Below are positions 23,901 to 35,900 of a DNA stretch of 61,006 nucleotides, piece by piece. Positions within the stretch are counted from its first letter, which is position 1. Each line of letters starts with the position of its first letter. The stretch is from Priapulus caudatus (lineage: Eukaryota; Priapulida; Priapulimorpha; Priapulimorphida; Priapulidae): NCBI RefSeq assembly GCF_000485595.1, contig NW_014577792.1, forward strand, positions 8,370 to 69,375. Direction: 5' to 3'. Both the position numbers and the translations under genes were made by a program. Below the pieces are notes generated by a model. The model had not been told where the DNA came from. It did no database searches and saw only the letters and a program-made list of their open reading frames with translations.

Positions 23901-26900
23901 GTGTGTTTAAGACAATAGACAGGATGTGTGTGCCGCGAGCCGTGTGATGTCTACAACGCGGTGCCGCAGCAGAAAGCCACACGACAGTATACAGTGGCTG
24001 CGATAAATAAAGTTTACGAACATCGTCATATGAAACACTTGCAAATACAGACGGACAGGTGATATGTATTATCTACAGACACAGTGCGGCATTCGCTAAT
24101 ACGTTGCTGGGTACCGTAAAACATGCCAAGTGATCGCGTACCCTAACAGGACTGGGCATTGCCCAACCAAGCTGACGTCTTCAATCTCTTTCGTCAACGC
24201 CTTGAACTATACTTCAAGGTGAAGAACATTGACACTCTTGACCAAGTTAACCATTTTATTATTGTAAGGTGGGGGACGAGGGACTACGCAGATACACAAC
24301 TCGTGGACCTTGACTGGGAAAATAAAGTCTGTCGACAAAATATTCGATAAATTTGCCGAGCAACTGGAACCTCATGAGAACTTATAGGGGTAAGATCGTT
24401 TGAATTGATGCACGACAGGACAAAACAGGGAAGAAACTCTGGATGAATTGTCAATAGATGTAAAACTACAAGCATTACGTATGTCAATTCAAAGACAGAG
24501 ATACACGAAGCGAATTTATAGAGCTCATCATAGCATGCACCGATACCTGAGTACCAGAACGGAACTTTGGGGCAGGACAAAAACTACAAAACTTTGATGA
24601 AGCCCTAGCATAGGCCGACATATGAGGCTGCTGATCGTCACCAAGTGCAGCAACTGAAGGATATGGCGACAGCATGTACAGCTAGTATCCGAACATGACA
24701 GCAGTACAGAACTGGTGGACGCCAACACCCAACAGACGCCAAAGAACGCTGCCCAGACGATGGGTCAGTGTGCAATGATGTGGTAAGCAAACCCTGGGCT
24801 ACTGTGTGTCTGTCAAGCAAGTCACGAGCTAGAACCCAAGTCAAAATCACATGATCGAGGCAACTCAACATCGCGTAGACAACCATCATGCACAATTAAG
24901 AGGCAGAGGCAGAGGTAATTCCTACAAAGGTGCTCGAAGTAAGACGCACATGAATAACCATCGACCGTAGCAAGACTGATTGCATATACGCAAGTCGGAC
25001 AGACAGTCAGACCAGGAAAGTGACGGGGTTGTCATTTGACAGAATTACCATCTCGACTTTATGTGCCTAAAGAGAATCAACCAAGATGAAGCATTCGCAA
25101 AAAATGCACATCAAACGGGCCAATCGCCCTGGAGTGCATATTTTGCCGACTGAAGGGTGGACACTGGTGCACAGGACAATACACTGCCACTGTCGACATT
25201 TCGCAGATGTAATCCGGCATGCTCACACCGGGAAGATTTCCAATTAAACACGATATCCAACGCAAGTCGTCAAACACGGCTAACAGCATATAATGGATCA
25301 TCGATCAGGTTGTTTATGGAATTATAACATTCCATGTAGCTACAACGGATCTGGCTGGACGAGGAAGCAAGTTCTACATAGTAGACGTGGAAGACCAGCA
25401 GTCGCTGAGCCCCCAACATGTGAACAACTAAAATCTGTAACACTACACTGTGCTATCAAAGCTGAAACTGACAGGACCACTGACAGTGTGAAGCCGTCCA
25501 TCAGTAACATTCATGATCTGAAAAACGGCTGTATCCAGACGCAGTTCGACAGATCGGTTGATGCCTGGTCCGGTAGACAAAGATTGTAGTAGACCCCAAC
25601 GTGCCAACGCACATAGATCCACCACGCAAAACACCGATAGCGTTAAAGGAAGCAATCAAAAAGGAAATTGACCTCATGGTGAAGGACGGTGTCATCAGAA
25701 AGGTGACAGAACCATCTGATTGGGTCTCGAGTCTAGCGTACTCACATAAGAAGGATGGCAGCCTGCGCATATGCTTGGACCCAAGACACCTAAACCAGGC
25801 TCTAAAACGCCCACACCACAAAATCCCCACAATCGAGGAACTGATGCATCACTACACGGGTGCTAAAATCTTCTTAAAACTGATGCCAAGGAAGGATACT
25901 GGTCGGTACAACTCGACACAGAGTCTCAACTGCTTACAACCTTCCAATCTCCATTCGGAAGGTACTGTTTCCAGCGCTTACCGTTTGGTTTATCGATCTC
26001 GCAAGACGTATTCCAGATGCGAATGGATCAAATACTAGAGCAAGTTGATGGTGCTGTAGGAATTGCTGATGACGTCGCAGTGTATGCAAAATCTGACGAC
26101 GAACATGACCGTATTTTACGCAACCTTATGCGAGTCGCAGCGGAGAACAGTCTTGTGTTTAACTCTACAAAGTGTGACATTAAGACGAACAGTATCACAT
26201 TCTTTGGAAATGTATACAGTGACAAAGGTGTCCATCCAGACCCTGGCAAGATAAATGACTTACAAGCCATGCCAGTGCCAACCGGTAAGAAAGAGCTACA
26301 AGAGGTCCTTGGGTTTGTGACATATCTGTCGCCATTCATAGCTAACTTGGCAGACAAGTCGTCACCGCTCCGTGACTTACTCAAGGAGGATGTACCGTTC
26401 CTGTGGGAAGATCGCCATCAGCGATGTTTCGACAAACTCAAGGAAGTCGTAACTAAGGACTACCCTGCAGTACTTCGACACCAACAAAACACCGGTTCTT
26501 CAATCTGACGCTAGTCTTAAGGGACTAGGCGCGGCTCTATTACAAGATGAGAAGCCAGTAGCATACGCTTCGAAATCACTATCGGACACCGAAAAGCGTT
26601 ACGCTTGCGAGAGAGAACTGTTGGCCATAGTATTTGGTGTGCAGAGATTCCACACATATCTATACGGCCGGAGGTTCAAGGTCTTGACCGATCACAAGCC
26701 ATTGGTCATGATCCTACAAAAGCCACTGACAAGTGCACCTCCAAGGTTACAGCGGATGATGCTAAAGCTACAGGGCTACCAACTGGACATCGAGTACAGA
26801 GTAGTAGTAGAGAAAGATGACTTTGCCAGACATGTTAAGTCGACTTCCCAATGCAGAGAATGGGGACACAATCGAGCTTGACGTTAGCATGGATTTGGTA

Positions 26901-29900
26901 CGGTTTAGTACTGACCGGATCCAAGCTCTACAAGACGCAAACATGACGTGATCCAGTGCTCAACCAGCTGTGTGAAACCATCTCAACTGGTTGGCCTGAT
27001 ACGATCAAAGAGATCCCGACGCCGATTCGATCATTTTGGTCATATCGAGATGAACTGTCTGTAGAGAACGGCATAGTGTTGAAAGGTACGCGTGTTGTCG
27101 TGCCGACAGAGCAACAGCCGAACATACTTCAACAGTTGCACTACAATCACCAAGGGATTGAGAAAACGCGTCTACGTGCCAAAGAAACGGTGTACTGGAA
27201 CGGACTCAACAAGGACATTGAGAAGATGATACACAAATGTCTAATTTGTCAGGAACATCAACCGTCGCAACCGTCCGAAACGCTATTGGCACACGAAATC
27301 CCAAGTCGTCCATGGGAGATTTGGTTGTTGGAGGTTTGGGAGTTGGAACAGACTTATTCCACTTCGACAACAACGAATACCTGATTGTTGCTGATTACTA
27401 CAGTAAATACCCGGTCATTCGCAAGCTGACTGGACAGTACACCAGCAGTATTGTTGTTGCTGCTACAAAGCAGATACTCAGCGAACATGGGATTCCGAGT
27501 CGTGTCATCAGTGACAACGGACCGCAGTTTGCTTCCGAAGCATATCGTGATTTCGCGAGACAGTGGTGCTTTGATCACGTGACGTCATCGCCGAGATACC
27601 CAAAGTCAAACGGGTTTATCGAGAGACAGATACGCACTGTGAAGTCACTACTTCGGAAATCCAAACAAGCAGGAACAGATCCAGCCCTAGCTATGCTGTG
27701 CCTTCGTACGACACCCATTAGCCAGTACTTGCCGAGTCCAGGCGAGTTACTCACAGGCCGGAAGCTACGTGCGAATGTACCAGCTAAGATACCTGGACCA
27801 CGATATGGCAACGCTGATCACGTTCGTGACCAGCTGCAACAGCGACAAGAAGTGCAGAAGATGTACCACGACCGTACAGCACATGACCTGCCACCTCTCA
27901 TGCCTGGACAAGCAGTGAGTGTGCAGGATCATGAGACTAGTCGCTGGCATCCCGCCATCATTGTTTCGAAGTGTAGCGAGCCGAGGTCCTACATTATAGA
28001 AACCCCGAATGGGAAGACACTCAGGAGAAATCGCGTACACATCCGAGAGACGGCAGATCCTGTGACCGCAAAAAAGCAAGTGAGGTTTGCACACCCTCTT
28101 GTGATGACGCGTGAGCACACCAGGGACGTCGCCAACACTGGGATCGGCCCCACGAGCAAGGATGTCCATGGAGAGTCGGATACCCCAGCTGCACAGCCGA
28201 TGATGTCGTCGACGGAAGCGAAGCCTCCTGATCGCGATAGAACTAATAATTCGCGTGTGCAGACCAAATTTTATAAAACGGCGTTCCGGTGGAGAGTAGG
28301 GTAAAGAAACCTCCGCGACTACGTAGTATTATGACGGGTGATAATGGATGGAACAGTATCGACATTAATTTCATTGTGTATTATAGACAGTACATGACTT
28401 GACTATATTGCGTCACAAGCAGTGATTATCCTTATTTCATTATGAGTACAGTATTCTTGATTTTGATAAAGGATAAACAGAAAGTATAAGAATTAGGAGA
28501 AACGATTTTCAAAGATTCCAATACTTCAATTATTCAATTATGTTAACGCCTGCTATTTTTGTTAAACGTTTCTTTGATAAGGGCGATGTAATAGTATGGA
28601 CTAATTACTATGCGCATGCACATTATATAATTTAGTACCTTATTGTTAGGTCAACGCGGATTGATATCGCGCGCTCTTGTTCGCCAGTTCGTGTGCGTGC
28701 TAAGCAGAACATGTACCAGCTCCAGCAATAAAATACCTTTATGAGTTACATCACTCTTCGTCAATACATAACACACATAACAGACCTTGCTTGTCCGTAG
28801 GTGAGCGACTGCGAATGGCTTAAGACTGTACAATCACGAGCACTGCAAGAGGCACTGGCTGCTAGGTTATTGTGGTGGTTGTTATACAATGTGGTTATGT
28901 TGACTCTCAAGGCTTGCTTCTACATCACTGAGCATGCAGCTACCAAAGGTGCTCTCTACTACTACAGGTATGTCGAACAGAATAAAGATCTGATTATTAA
29001 TATCTGTTTACACTAACACTATGAAAGGCCATTCAGTGGAAGTAGCATACTATAACATATTAAGTATGGAAACCAGATAGATTTGCAGGATCACCAAGGG
29101 AGGAGCAAGTCATGTCAATGCAGTGAAAGGAGTTAGGGTAGTCTTGCATGTCTGAAAACCTTATTATAGTTCTCATTTCGAAAATATTGATCTTTACTAT
29201 GTTACATAATAAAATCCATAAAAAATGAGCCAGTTCTTCTCAAAAGGTACCAGTCCGGTTTATCCGAGATCTTTTCAATCAGTTTTCAAAAATATTGAAT
29301 TGGAAGGTGAGGGGAACTTTATATTTAATGCCAGTGTATGTTTTGTTTTGTTTTTTTTGGTTTCACTCAAATACTCATTCTTATGTGCAGGTCACATATC
29401 TGGAACAAGATTCATGCTCTGAGTCTGGAGAGTCATGGTTGTAACATTGAGGAGATACCAGAGCAGGAAGCTTTGCATGATGTCAAATGTGGAAGAAGTA
29501 TTGGACTCATCCACCTCAGGTGTCAAAACAAACATGTATATAGTCAGCAAGCATATGTTTGGCTGTATACGTAGCCCTATGGTTTTACAGTGAATACAGT
29601 TCCATGCCTTATATGTCGGCATGAAAGTCACATCACATTAATTGATTTCAGTTCAATATGGGAGGAAGAAACTAGGTAGATTTCCCCAAGTCTTCTTCTT
29701 TTTTTGTCGTAGTCTCTCGCGGATGGTCCATGCTGAGACGTCAGCTAGGGGCTCACCTCCCTGTTGATGATTCTACTCCACCTTCCTCAATCGGCCGTAT
29801 CGTCCTCCGTTACTCCCAACCTTCTCATCTCCGCCTCCACTCCATCCCTCCATCTAATTCTCTGTCGTCCTCTCGTCCTTCCTCTCACCAGCTCCTGCCG

Positions 29901-32900
29901 TGCTCTCTTCATTTTCTCCTCATCTCTTTTCCTAACCACATGCCCATACCATCTCATCCTACTTTGCATTATAACTTCCGTAACGTCTCTTACTCCAGCT
30001 ACTCGTCGTACGTCCTCTGTTTGTTCTTCTTTCTCTCAATGAAACTCCCAGTATCCAACGCAACATCGTCATCTCTTTTCTCTGCAACGTCGTTTCCTCA
30101 TTAGCTCACATTGACATCGTCAAGATGAGCCTTTGCCATGGGGCGTTGTCCGTCGTACGTCTGTCCGTCCGTCAACATTTGGCTACGGTCAACGATAACT
30201 TGAGAACTGTTTGACCCACATGTTTCAAATTGCACGCAGTTGTTACTCCTATGGGAGAGATGTGAACGTCCTATTTTGGAGCATGCCAGTTGACCTACTT
30301 TTGAGCCACGCCCACATTTTGGCAAAAATGGAAATGGCCATAAGTCCGTTCAGGTTCAATGGATTTTGCTCATTTTTGGTATGTGAATGAATAAGGACTG
30401 GCCCAAAAACATATCACAGGGGTTTTGATATTTTTTTTAAATTAGGTAGATTTTGGCAATTCCACTATGCATTTCAGTGTCTGCCTCATTATAAAAATGG
30501 CATCCGCTATACTCTTCCCTTTCATGAAACCATACTGCATTTCATCTATATTAACTTCTTCTCTTAGTCTGCCCTCAATTATCCTTTCCAGTATTTTCAT
30601 TACAGGCTCCATAAGCTTGATTCATCTATAATTACCACACTCCAAGATGTCTCCCTTCTGCTTGTAAATAGGCACTATCACACTACTCCTCCAATCTTCC
30701 AGTATTTTGTTCATCGACATGATCTTTCTTACCAATTGCAGAATCCAGTCTACTCCATCATCTCCCAAACTCTTCACCATTTTTGCCACAACCTCAGATA
30801 GTCCCTTCTTCATCTTCTTTATCGCCCTTATAACCTCCTCTCTCTCTGTATTTCTATTAATGGGCCCTGCACTGCAGTAACATGTTCCATATCGTCCCTT
30901 GCATTTTCTACATTCAACAATTCACTAAAATATTTCTTCCATCTCTCTCTAGTTTCTTCTTCACCTGTCACTATATTTCCTGCTCCATCTTTTATCACAC
31001 TCATATTTTCGTGATCCTTTCTTCTCCTGCCTCTATCTCTGGCAATCCTATATATCTTCTTTTCCCCTTCACTTGTTTCCAATTCTTCATGCCATATTTT
31101 CATCTCATCCCATATCGCTTTTGCCACCTCCTTTCTACTCTCTCTGCACAGCTCCCTATATACCAGCCTGTCTTCTTCACGTCCATTTCTTTTCCAAATC
31201 TTAAATGCTCTCTTTTTCCTCTCGAGTACTTCTTGAATTTTATCTCTCCACCACCAAGTCTTCTTTCCATCCTTCCTCCTCCCTGTGACCACTTTCTCTG
31301 CTGCTGCCACCAGTGTGCTCTTCATCTGCTGCCACTGCTCCTCTACTCCATACTCAATCTGAACCTGTTGTCTCCTCCTGACACTCTGATCTGGCCCACT
31401 TTATCCTCCTTCAGCTTCCATAGTCTGATCTTTGGTCTTCTCGTATCTCTCCTCTCCGCATGTCTCCACTTTATGTCAACCACAACCGCCCTTTGCTGCT
31501 TCACGCGTGCCTCTCCAGCTATAACCTTGCAGTCCCTAACCAGTGTCCTGTCTCCTTTCCTCACCAGTATGTAATCGACTTGGCTTGCTCTTCCTCCACT
31601 TCTATATGTTATCAAATGCTCGTCTCTCTTCATAAATCCGGTATTTGTACAGAACAACTCCCATGCTTTGCGCCATTTCCAGTATTCTTTCTCCTTCCTC
31701 ATTTCTGCATCCATACCCATATCCACCATGTTCTTCTGTGTACCACGCCGCCTCCACTCTGACATGCCCATTCACGTCTGCTCCCACTATTAAGCTCTCT
31801 CTCTCGGGGATTTGTCTTAACAATGTTTCCAACTGCTCATAGAATGCATCCTTATCATCCTCTGTGCATCTCGTCTGTGGAGCATACGCTGATATTATAT
31901 TCAGTACTTCTCGCCCTATTACCATCTTCAGCTTCATCACTCTGTTGCTAACCCTATCTACTTCTATCACCTTCTCCCTCCACTTCTCCAGCAAAATTAT
32001 TCCCACTATTTCGTCCATGTTTAGATGCGCTGTAGTATATCTTGCATCCGACTCCCAGCTCTCTTGCGCTGCACCCCTTCCACCCCGTTTCTTGCACACA
32101 TAAAACATCAATGCTTCTCCTCTTCATCATGCTCACCACCTCCGCTCCTCTTCCTGTCATGGATCCATTGTTCCACGATCCAGCCCTAAACTCCTCTCTT
32201 TGACTTCCCCCAGTGTTGTACTACAAATATACTTCGACTTTTCTCTTTGTAATTTGGAGGTTTGTTTACATAGGTTTATTCCAAAGAAAACGACAGTTCG
32301 TCCTATCAGTAGTTGTAGTGTGGCACCACCACCAGGTGGTAAATACACGAAACCCATCAACCAAGAGCTCACCCATGCCAAAGCTGTACTCGAATATGAA
32401 ATCGTATGTGTATGTCTTTGATATATTGTGAACTTATTAGTAAAAGACATTTTACATGAGGGTTTTAATTATATAATTAACGTGCCAATAATTTGAAACA
32501 AGTATTAACAGGTGTAGTTCAGAAAACATTTTGTCTGATGAATACCCTTAATTGAATATGCAATGTAGGTGGACAGGTGTTTCATTGGTTGCACTTCCGA
32601 TTTTATGTTAACAGTGCTGTGTTCTTATTGGCACATTGAAATTAGTAAGCCTGTTACAGATGATAGGCATACTTTTGTGGAATGCAATAGTTAATGGGAA
32701 TAGTCAGTCTAACAGTCGCAATGATCCTTAATTGTATCTACATAACAGTAGCTCATTTAATGCATTCATTCAAAATTGCCTATTGTACTATAGTACGCTC
32801 AGACTGGGCTTATGTAAGACCCATTACTTTCAAAGTATAAAAAATTCATACCACCTTTAAATGTAAGACATATTGGTGTAGTGCAGAAATTTTCTAGGTA

Positions 32901-35900
32901 AATGGTGATGGGAAGACCAAGTTTGGCGTGAGAGGCTCTCATGACATTTATGAAGGTTGGAAGTGTTTCAAACTCTGCCGTGAAAAAAGGGGGGATAACG
33001 GGTGAGTGATACTATGTATGTCAGCGTTATATCACAGAAATGTAACTGTAAATACATTGGTAAATGCATAGTTTGTATGCATGGGTGCTTTTAGTGTAGA
33101 CGTAGAAGCAGTGGTGGCAGAAGAATGGTGATTAACTGTGGCACCTGTTTTCTTTTTATGTAATGGTATCCATCATTTTTTCCATTTGCAGTCCCCTTTA
33201 TTTCGTAAAGCTTGACATTGAGAAGTGCTATGATTCGATACTAGTACCAAAACTAAGATCTATACTTTACAAGATTTTCAAGGTAACTGCTAATCTTTTA
33301 TGTAGCCGTTATTGGCACATAATTCCTATATTTTATCCCGTCAGTTGTTATTCACCTTCCGCTAAGCGTCCCAATGAAGAACTAGTGTACACACTAGCTC
33401 GTTAAATATTTTAACTTATCATAGTTATGCACGTTGTATTTAGCATCTAGAAATAGTAAAACTCCCACCACAAACTGTTATAATGTTAACTGTATATGTT
33501 CAAGTAATTTCTATAATCATCTACTGTTAGGCAATCATATCGTTTACATATGTTATAGGGCAAAAGCTACTCGATCTCTAACTCATGTGAAATGAAACTG
33601 CGTGCGCAGACGCCTGCACTCATGTTCAAAAAGGAGTGCTATTTGACATCAGATATGACAGCTGAGACGAGCATTATCAACATCATAGCAGAAAAAGAGA
33701 TGTATTATAATGCCCATGACACTGTTTATGGACAGAAAGTGAGTTTAGGCATAGCAACATTTTTGCAGAAGTAAGGTGACATTGCTATGGTGATTAATTA
33801 GAGCTAGTAACAGCACTGTTGCGTGCTCCACTGTTTTCAGATGCGTATTGGTAGAGTTACCTATACTAAATAGCCTCGTGTACACGGAGTCACCTTAACC
33901 CGAGTTAAGAAACGCATCGTCTACACGGAGTTTGTCTTAACCCAAGTTAAAGCTATTATTACGAGAGTTTTGCTCAGAAACCCTCAACCCCCAAAAAAAT
34001 ATAGTGAAATATAGTCTCACCTCACAGCAGATATATCACTGATTACACCAGCATTAAAAACACTAAGATTATAAGCAGTCATAGCATAGAAAATTGGATA
34101 TGAACACATCGTAACAGCAATGCATTTTATCGCATCGTGATAATGGCAGAATTTGTAAACTTGCAAATTGTTGGTGATTAATGGAAAACAAGTGCAGTTG
34201 AGAGAGACTGTACTATGTCTATGGCAGATAGGCGGCGGTGCTACTAGCTAGTCCATACCAAGGAGCTAAATATATTTAGCTCTTTAGTCCATACTACCGG
34301 CTCTAGTTTCAAGATTACAGCAAAAGATTGTTTACCAATCTAGTAGTTCGAAAATTGCATGTTTTGGTGAATACAAAGGTTCTAAGACATTTTATCGTTA
34401 CTCTAGACAATTGCTGTTGCTCAAGCAATAACGGTATGTACCACGAAAGTGGTGAAAACACTGGAAAACTCGTGATAATTACTAAAAGCTAACGGCAGCT
34501 AGCGGGAGGCGGATACTGATAACTACCGCTTAACTCGAGTTAACAATTTCGCGCGCGTCTACAAGCATAAGTCGTCAATTAGTCGACATGGTTGTCAAAG
34601 TCCCGATTCGCTCTCATAGTAAATCCATTGGAATATAGCCCTGCCTAAGTCGACATTTATAAGTCGTCATTATGTACAAGTCGACGCCGTCAGACAGGTC
34701 CCATGTAATACAAACAACAGTAATTTCCCATCTGTAAGTCGTCATCAGAAATGCCGATGGCGCAGTGTACGGTCTAGGGAATGCGCGAACTGGCTGTCGC
34801 AGACGGATTGTTTGAATCGCATTGTTCGCTTGGACACATTGGTTTTTGTGGCCAACTCAACACCCAGCTCGCACACCCAGCACTGTATACAGTGTATGCA
34901 GCCCAATGCAAGGTGCAAAATTAACGCGAGTCCGGATCGAGTAAAATACTCCCTGATTTACTGTCGGCCTCCCTGATTTGACATGTGCAGGAGTCCGTGT
35001 GACTCCCTGAAAATTAATTCTGCTATACAGTACTAAAGCTGGGTTTACACTGATGACTTGGCGTTTTTCTTCTTTCTACCAACCTCTCTATGTATGTTCG
35101 AAGCTGTTACGTTATCGACCGCGAGGCGGCAAACGTTTCAACACTTGACCCGTTCAACGCTTGACACTTCACGGATACGTATTTTTGCATGTATTTCATG
35201 CCGCCAGCGTGGCGCCTAAAGCAAAAACGTTGCATACTCTTTGTAGCGATCGCAAGGCAGCTAATACAGTGTATACGTGCACTACATACATTGTATAAGT
35301 CGACAAAATGACGACTTACACATAAAAAGACGACACAAATATGCTAGTCCCAAAAGTTTTACTGTAGTACAATTTTTTTACGAAGTTTAGCGATAGAATG
35401 TTTAGGACCAGCACTGTGTGTAGGGGTTGGTCGGGGGATCCCAAAGATGTTTTTTTTTTACCCGTAAAGTAAAAAGCTAAGTAGCAGTAGTCTATGACGG
35501 ATTTCTATTGGAAATAGGTCGATTTATGTTGGTGCACATTGTAATAGTAATTAGTATGGACTACTTACTATGCGCATGCACATTATATAATCTAGTACCT
35601 TATTGTTAGGTCAACGCGGATTGATATCGCGCGCTCTTGTTCGCCAGTTCGTGTGCGTGCTAAGCAGAACATTTACCAGCTCCAGCAATAAAATACCTTT
35701 ATGAGTTACATCACTCTTCGTCAATACTTAACATGGTGGCAGCGGCGAAGGAACGATGTTCGGGAAGCCTCAGCAAAGTGAAACTGTGAGAATTAGTGCT
35801 GAACGTTTGCAGGGCAGGCGTGTATGCGTCGAGGAAAAGTTCGCCCGGCTGCATACCGCTGCTGCTGCAGACGCCATGGAGGATACAGCATGTGTGCCTA

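Larger units (their letters stand above)
17987..25495. repeat. Long imperfect direct duplication, unit 2 (7.5 kb)
   Basis: Partner of 10187-17986. Here the TERT exons are largely in frame, while the gag/protease part (about 24100-25590) is indel-rich, the reverse of unit 1. After 25495 sequence continues cleanly into Gypsy pol. Confidence 0.9.
23581..28773 (+). mobile_element. Complete Ty3/Gypsy element (Gypsy-1, Mag-like)
   Basis: 5' LTR 23581-23767 and 3' LTR 28587-28773, both 187 bp and nearly identical. CACAT flanks each side (23576-23580 and 28774-28778), a 5-bp target duplication proving a single insertion event. Order gag, protease, RT, RNase H, integrase is that of Ty3/Gypsy; there is no envelope gene. 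Frames are broken in gag/protease (about 24159-25590) and at a few places in pol. The element lies in the TERT intron in the sense orientation, and its 3' LTR ends 27 bp before the T-motif exon. Confidence 0.92.

Noticed and set aside
30882-31574. 230-codon plus-strand ORF rich in Phe, Ser, Pro
   Set aside because: Antisense of the minus-strand LINE; composition is the mirror of a Lys/Glu-rich RT linker.
34319-34430. Candidate for the missing TERT exon (reads [16 protein letters not shown]...)
   Set aside because: The QSSSS stretch is suggestive, but it would repeat VVIEQ-like residues already present, the frame meets TAA before the only good donor, and the acceptor is weak.
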